Part shown: positions 60,455 through 64,000 of the stretch, one piece after another
How the letters are laid out: every line of letters begins with the position of its first letter
Numbering within the stretch: position 1 is the first letter of the stretch
NCBI GenBank assembly: GCA_035547915.1
Contig: DASZTS010000096.1
Span: 83,047-147,046, forward strand
Reading direction: 5' to 3'
DNA: 64,000 nt
From: DASSFG01 sp035547915
Lineage (GTDB): Bacteria; Planctomycetota; Planctomycetia; Pirellulales; JAICIG01
The notes under the pieces: generated by a model
The model's database searches: none
What the model saw: only the letters and a program-made list of their open reading frames with translations
What the model was told of the DNA's origin: nothing
Made by a program: the position numbers and the translations under genes

Positions 60455-60976
60455 ATGCCCCGCCCGCAGTTCTCTCTAAAAACGATGCTGTGGCTAACAA
60501 TCGTGGCTGCCGCCTTCTGCGCCGGCACACAACTAGATCGCTACCTGAAAGATCGTGCGGACCCGAGCCAAATGGCCATTCGGAAAGAACTCGACGAGAA
60601 GACGGACCTCGACGTTGCCGAGCAGCCGTTGACCGACTGCATTGACTATCTCAAGCAGCGGCACAACATTGAGATTCAGTTGGACATTAAAGCCCTGAGA
60701 GACGCTGGCGTCGGCAGTGACGCGCCCATCACGCGCAGTATCAAAGGTGTCCCCTTGCGGTCGGCCCTGAAAGTGATGCTAGACGATCTCGATCTGACCT
60801 ACGTGAATCAAAAAGGGGTGCTAATAATCACGACCGAGAGGGAGGCACATGGCGATTTGTACAACCTGAAGACGCTGCTGTGGATCGCCATCGCAGTGGC
60901 CGTGCTTCTGGGCGCGATTCTGGTAGGCCGGGCATGGGAGAAAAGAGCCGGCGCAGCCTCGCCTTCCTTAAACTAG
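60455..60976 (+). CDS. Membrane protein with STN/secretin-N-like domain
   Basis: 173 residues. MPRPQFSLKTMLWLTIVAAAF is the F-S-L-R/K opening with one membrane segment. The middle, roughly residues 40-125, has the planctomycete STN-like pattern (IRKELDEKTDLDVAEQPL, LKQRHNIEIQLDIKAL, VPLRSALKVMLDDLDLTY, GVLIITT). A second membrane segment lies at about 140-158. STN-like domains usually belong to secretins or TonB receptors; here it is free-standing. Function unknown. Confidence 0.8.
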   Translation: MPRPQFSLKTMLWLTIVAAAFCAGTQLDRYLKDRADPSQMAIRKELDEKTDLDVAEQPLTDCIDYLKQRHNIEIQLDIKALRDAGVGSDAPITRSIKGVPLRSALKVMLDDLDLTYVNQKGVLIITTEREAHGDLYNLKTLLWIAIAVAVLLGAILVGRAWEKRAGAASPSLN

Positions 60977-60999
60977 CGCCTTCCTGTCTGTGCCTCTTT

Positions 61000-61044
61000 T
61001 TCAGGCACGCCCACTGGGGAAAACTTCCTTAAGCTAGTGCCATT
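61000..61044 (+). repeat. Repeat E, copy 2
   Basis: TTCAGGCACGCCCAC, GGAAAACTTCCTTA, CTAGTGCCATT, 8 bases before ATG 61053. A partial third copy is at 60962-60980. Confidence 0.7.
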
Positions 61045-61052
61045 CCCCCCCC

Positions 61053-61484
61053 ATGACCCGACGGTTTCAGTTCAGCTTGAAGTGGTTGTTCTTGGCAATG
61101 CTGCTCGTTAGCGCGCCGCTCTCGTGTTTGATGCACAAACGAGACATGCAGGCAGCCGGTCAGGTCGTTCCGAAGGTTCTGGCCAAGGGCGGCCGTATCT
61201 CCAAGACCAACTCGGCGCGCGTCGTCACGGGGCTCAGTTTCGCCCGCACACGGGCCAACGCCGGCAACTCCGCCAGCTTGAACGATTCTGACCTGAGGAT
61301 CGTGGCTCGCTTCGAAATCCTCGAGGAACTCGATCTAGAACGACAGCCGATAACGGACATGTCGATACCCTATCTATGCCGGCTTCGCACCTTGCGTTTC
61401 CTCAACCTGGCAGGTACGAAGATCTCCGAGACGGGTGTCGCAAAGCTGCGCGCCACGTTGCCCGAATGTAGGGTCATGCAATGA
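61053..61484 (+). CDS. Membrane-anchored protein with leucine-rich repeats
   Basis: 143 residues. FQFSLKWLFLAMLLVSAPLS is the F-S-L-K opening and membrane anchor. The C-terminal half has three LRR-like units (LNDSDLRIVARFEILEELDL, ITDMSIPYLCRLRTLRFLNL, ISETGVAKLRATLPECRVM). Smaller relative of the protein at 23650. Confidence 0.8.
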   Translation: MTRRFQFSLKWLFLAMLLVSAPLSCLMHKRDMQAAGQVVPKVLAKGGRISKTNSARVVTGLSFARTRANAGNSASLNDSDLRIVARFEILEELDLERQPITDMSIPYLCRLRTLRFLNLAGTKISETGVAKLRATLPECRVMQ

Positions 61485-61560
61485 CTCGTGGCCGTTGGAA
61501 GTTAGCGCAACCGACAAGACCGGCACCGATCACGCCGCAGACCCGGAGCGCGGCTTTGCC

Positions 61561-62037
61561 CTAGTCGCCAAGCGGCGCATCAATGTCGAGCGTCGGTGCG
61601 GTCGCCGGCAGCGATAAGTCGCCGTAGCTTATCCGCCCAGTAGCGCCCGTGGACGTTCTGATGCCGATGTCCGCGCGGGCGCGCGGACCGATCGTCGGTA
61701 TTTCGATCTCGAACGTGTAGAACCCAGGCGATTCATATCTTGCCTCGCAGTGACCAGCGAACTTGGAGCTGAAATATTCGCCGGAGGGCGCCGTGTGACA
61801 CACCACCCAGTGCACCTCTTCCCCGGCGCGAGACCCCTTGCGGCAAAAGAACCGCCCATGGATGATCGTTGCATCGCCGCCGTAACCCTGATAGAGGAGT
61901 TTCGTCGGCGGAACGTTCGGCTCGATCCAGAGGCGCGTCGCCACCGCCTGTTGCCAGCCGGCCATCAAAACGCACGTTGCGGTGACGACGGCAAAGATGG
62001 CTCGTATCCCGAACGTGAATCGCCACGGTTTTCCCAT
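61561..62037 (-). CDS. Membrane-anchored protein of unknown function
   Basis: 158 residues. WRFTFGIRAIFAVVTATCVL is an F-T-F/F-S-L-R-like opening with one membrane segment. The soluble part is beta-rich (ATIIHGRFFCRKGSRAG, GFYTFEIEIPTIGPRARAD) and resembles the layout of the 56286 protein. Function unknown. Confidence 0.7.
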   Translation of the reverse strand: MGKPWRFTFGIRAIFAVVTATCVLMAGWQQAVATRLWIEPNVPPTKLLYQGYGGDATIIHGRFFCRKGSRAGEEVHWVVCHTAPSGEYFSSKFAGHCEARYESPGFYTFEIEIPTIGPRARADIGIRTSTGATGRISYGDLSLPATAPTLDIDAPLGD

Positions 62038-62049
62038 GGCTCCATCTTA

Positions 62050-62149
62050 CAGCAACCGACAAAACCGATCGCGCTCCGAAAAAATCGGCGTTTCACGGCC
62101 GATTTTTCGCGCCGCGGCGCGCGGGCCGCGAGGTTCGGTCAGCCGCCCT
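62050..62149 (-). repeat. Repeat A, reverse orientation, overlapping a stop codon
   Basis: CAGCAACCGACAAAACCGAT ... GGTTCGGTCAGCCGCCCTG. The right end supplies the TGA stop and the last codons of the PQQ propeller gene. Confidence 0.85.
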
Positions 62150-63515
62150 GGTCGTGGAGGTCGTAACAGATGATCCGGTCCTGCTCGCGCAGATAGAGCC
62201 GACCACCGGCGATGACCGGGTGTGCCCAACTCGGCCGCTGGCCCACGTCGGGCACCAGGAACGACCCGAGTTCTTCGTATTTCTCGGGCGAGGCCTTCAC
62301 GAGCGACATGGTGCCGTTGGCGTAATGGATGTAGAGGCAGCCGTCGGCCGCGACGGTGGCCGCCGATCCCTGGCCGGAACCGCGGGCCTTCCATTTGATC
62401 TCGCCCGTCATCAGATCGGCGCAGAAGATGGCGTTGGAGTCTTCCATGCCGCCGTAGACGTAGTCGCCCACCAGCACCACGCCGCCGTGCTTGCTGCCGA
62501 GTTCCTTCTTGAGCGGATAGACCTCCTCGATCTTGATCTCGTCGGACGAAGCCGGCACCTGCTTGAGGAGTGCGCCGCCCCGGCCATAGCCGGCCGTGAA
62601 GAACACCAGGTCGTCGCGCACGATCGGCGTGGGAATCACGGCGGTGGTCCGGTCGATGTCATACGTCCAGAGCAGCTTGCCGTCGTCGGCCCGCACGCCC
62701 ATCGGACCGCTGGCGGTGACCTGCACGTAGACCTTCGTGGAGCCGATGTGCGAGATCACGGCGGAGGCGTGTCCCGCGCCACGGTCGCCCGGGCGCGACG
62801 TCTGCCAGATCGGTTCACCCGTCTTCTTGTCGAGGGCCACCATCGTGGCCTTCTCGCCGCCGGGCGTGCAGATCAGCCGATCGCCGTCGATCAACACCGA
62901 CTCGCTGTAACCCCAGCCGTCTCCCTTGTTGCCGCCGAATTTGCTTTTCAGGTTCGTTCGCCAGCGCTCGCCGCCGGTGGCCGCTTCGGCGCACACGAGC
63001 TCTCCCTCGGCCGTCACGGCATAGATCAGATCGCCGGCCACGGTGGGCGTGGCGCGCGAGCTCTGCCAGCTCTCCTGTCCCTGGTTCCACGGCGCGCCGG
63101 TCTTGAGCTTCCACAACGGCTTGCCTTCGTCGCGGCTGAAGGCCATCAGGTATTCGTCCTTGTCGTCGGCGATCGAGAGATTGTCGCCCAGCGTATAGAT
63201 GCGATCGCCGGCGACGACCACGCTCGAGTAACCACGGCCCGGTCCCTTGATGTCGTAGACGACCCGCGGCCCCCCTTCAGGCCACGCTTGCAGCAGGCCG
63301 GTGTCGGGCGAGACCGCGGTACGGTCCGCGCCGCGGAAGGTCGGCCAATCGTGTTCGAGCCGCCCGGGTTTTCTGCCGCCGGCGTCGGCCGCCCGGGCCG
63401 GCGCCACCGCCAGGCAGACGAGCAGGGCGATTCCGAGAGCGGCTGACAAGACCTGCAAGACGGAGCTCGATCCGGTGTTGTCGGTTGCTCCGAGACAAAG
63501 GAGGCGGGTACGCAT
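62139..63515 (-). CDS. PQQ-binding-like beta-propeller repeat protein
   Basis: 458 residues from ATG 63515 (GAGG 7 bases upstream). Signal peptide with cleavage near APARA-AD. Seven or eight propeller blades with the usual W/Y and G-D marks: EHDWPTFRGADRTAVS, YSSVVVAGDRIYTLG, TPTVAGDLIYAVTAEGELVC, VGDYVYGGMEDSNAIFCADL. Family members are BamB-like or dehydrogenase-like; no quinoprotein active site is seen. A short repeat A copy encodes residues 9-27 of the signal region. Confidence 0.88.
   Translation of the reverse strand: MRTRLLCLGATDNTGSSSVLQVLSAALGIALLVCLAVAPARAADAGGRKPGRLEHDWPTFRGADRTAVSPDTGLLQAWPEGGPRVVYDIKGPGRGYSSVVVAGDRIYTLGDNLSIADDKDEYLMAFSRDEGKPLWKLKTGAPWNQGQESWQSSRATPTVAGDLIYAVTAEGELVCAEAATGGERWRTNLKSKFGGNKGDGWGYSESVLIDGDRLICTPGGEKATMVALDKKTGEPIWQTSRPGDRGAGHASAVISHIGSTKVYVQVTASGPMGVRADDGKLLWTYDIDRTTAVIPTPIVRDDLVFFTAGYGRGGALLKQVPASSDEIKIEEVYPLKKELGSKHGGVVLVGDYVYGGMEDSNAIFCADLMTGEIKWKARGSGQGSAATVAADGCLYIHYANGTMSLVKASPEKYEELGSFLVPDVGQRPSWAHPVIAGGRLYLREQDRIICYDLHDQGG
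63436..63491 (+). repeat. Repeat A, short form inside the PQQ signal sequence
   Basis: 56 bp: AGAGCGGCTGACAAGACC ... GTTGTCGGTTGCTCC. Lacks the central hairpin. CCGAG flanks both ends. Confidence 0.88.
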
Positions 63516-64000
63516 CGGGTCCTCGTGGGGTCGTACTGGGCGGAAGGATCGTTCTCTGTTCGGGCGGGAGGGCCGGTAGGCCCAAATCCGGGGCGGGAAC
63601 CGCTGTATTGTCCAACGTTTGCCATAATTTGCAAGAATCGCGGTGGCCACGACCATCCCAACGGCTCGGTATCGGCTCACGACGGTGGTTCCGGCGGGGG
63701 GGCGGCCGCCAAATAGGCCAGCCAAACGGGGTCGGATCGCGGTTATCTTACGGAAGTTGATTCACTTAGTCAATACAAGTGATATCACTTAGAAAATCGA
63801 TAACGAGCAATTCCCCGTTGTTCCGGGCGGCGACGTGCGGGAGTCGGTGGGCTGCGGGACGGGTGCACGCCAAGTTCGGGAGGTTTTACACCGGTAGTTT
63901 AGATACTCTGGGTCGGCGGAGGAACGGATAGCCGGGACGGTTTCGAAGATGGCGGACCAGCCGGTCATCGTCGCTCAGGGCCGCGGCGCGAACCTGTAAA
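63516..64000. other. Right-end intergenic region
   Basis: No gene of useful length. Holds the PQQ leader, an AT-rich patch with a perfect palindrome at 63777-63790, and near the end a 16-codon ORF (63950-64000) that stops before the window edge. Confidence 0.45.
63777..63790. promoter_or_regulatory. Perfect 14-bp palindrome, possible operator
   Basis: AAGTGATATCACTT in an AT-rich stretch (63755-63815); a further CACTT lies 9 bases to the left as an overlapping half-site. Could control the PQQ gene or a gene beyond the window. Confidence 0.45.

Noticed and set aside
62154..63446. 430-codon plus-strand ORF
   Set aside because: Reverse shadow of the PQQ propeller gene.

Overview
The window is high-GC bacterial DNA and almost certainly planctomycete (Pirellulales-like). 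The evidence is the combination of two DUF1501 proteins, a DUF1559 prepilin, a TIGR03000 surface protein, an SHD1-domain protease, a LEDR-type secreted metzincin with DUF4214 repeats, an HTTM protein with its partner, PQQ-propeller proteins, and many small membrane proteins that start with an F-S-L-R/K segment or with M-D-E-N-P-Y-x-A-P-R. Gene density is low and strand switches are frequent. No tRNA, rRNA or CRISPR array was seen.

Layout. 1-2.0 kb: sulfate ABC importer (sbp, then cysT running off the left edge). 2.2-15.6 kb: membrane and envelope genes (DUF4349 lipoprotein, zinc-ribbon/toroid protein, RodA/FtsW protein, TIGR03000 protein, HTTM pair), an HD hydrolase, a HAD hydrolase, and a TlpA-like thioredoxin with an in-frame TGA where the first catalytic Cys should be. 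15.9-18.3 kb: accessory block with a frameshifted RlmJ-like methyltransferase, a HEPN protein and a small partner. 18.5-23.5 kb: TetR and YciI genes with a palindromic operator, a membrane protein, an iron-permease-family protein, and an arsR-csp copper-type operon. 23.6-35.4 kb: LRR membrane protein, large membrane protein, PAT-like acetyltransferase, a transposase remnant, two GT-C type membrane proteins and a lipoprotein. 35.5-44.3 kb: LptF/G permease, metzincin, DUF1501 operon, AlkD-like protein, PhnB/VOC protein. 44.6-46.6 kb: immunity-like genes of lower GC. 47.4-50.6 kb: DUF1559 prepilin under a cobalamin riboswitch, and an SHD1 serine protease. 51.4-54.1 kb: regulator, two DUF5985 proteins and a trehalose-6-phosphate synthase. 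54.2-63.5 kb: DUF4259 and TPR genes, the second DUF1501 protein, a run of paralogous small membrane proteins, and a PQQ propeller.

Cross-cutting structure. (1) About 17 copies of a roughly 100-bp palindromic repeat (repeat A below) lie between genes and sometimes touch or enter coding sequence. Its ends read AGAGCGGCTGAC and GGTTGCTCT, and its centre is a hairpin with A and T tracts. (2) Repeat B is 70 bp, present twice, with similar termini. (3) A recurring promoter-like cassette, TTTGCC-N17-TCTAAT, occurs seven times, mostly in front of the small F-S-L-R membrane proteins. (4) A short sequence around AATTGGACC-GTCCC flanks the DUF4259 gene as an inverted pair, with a third copy further on.

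The strongest biological leads are the predicted UxxC selenoprotein at 8116-8910, the cobalamin riboswitch placed before a prepilin gene, the repeat A family, and the promoter cassette.
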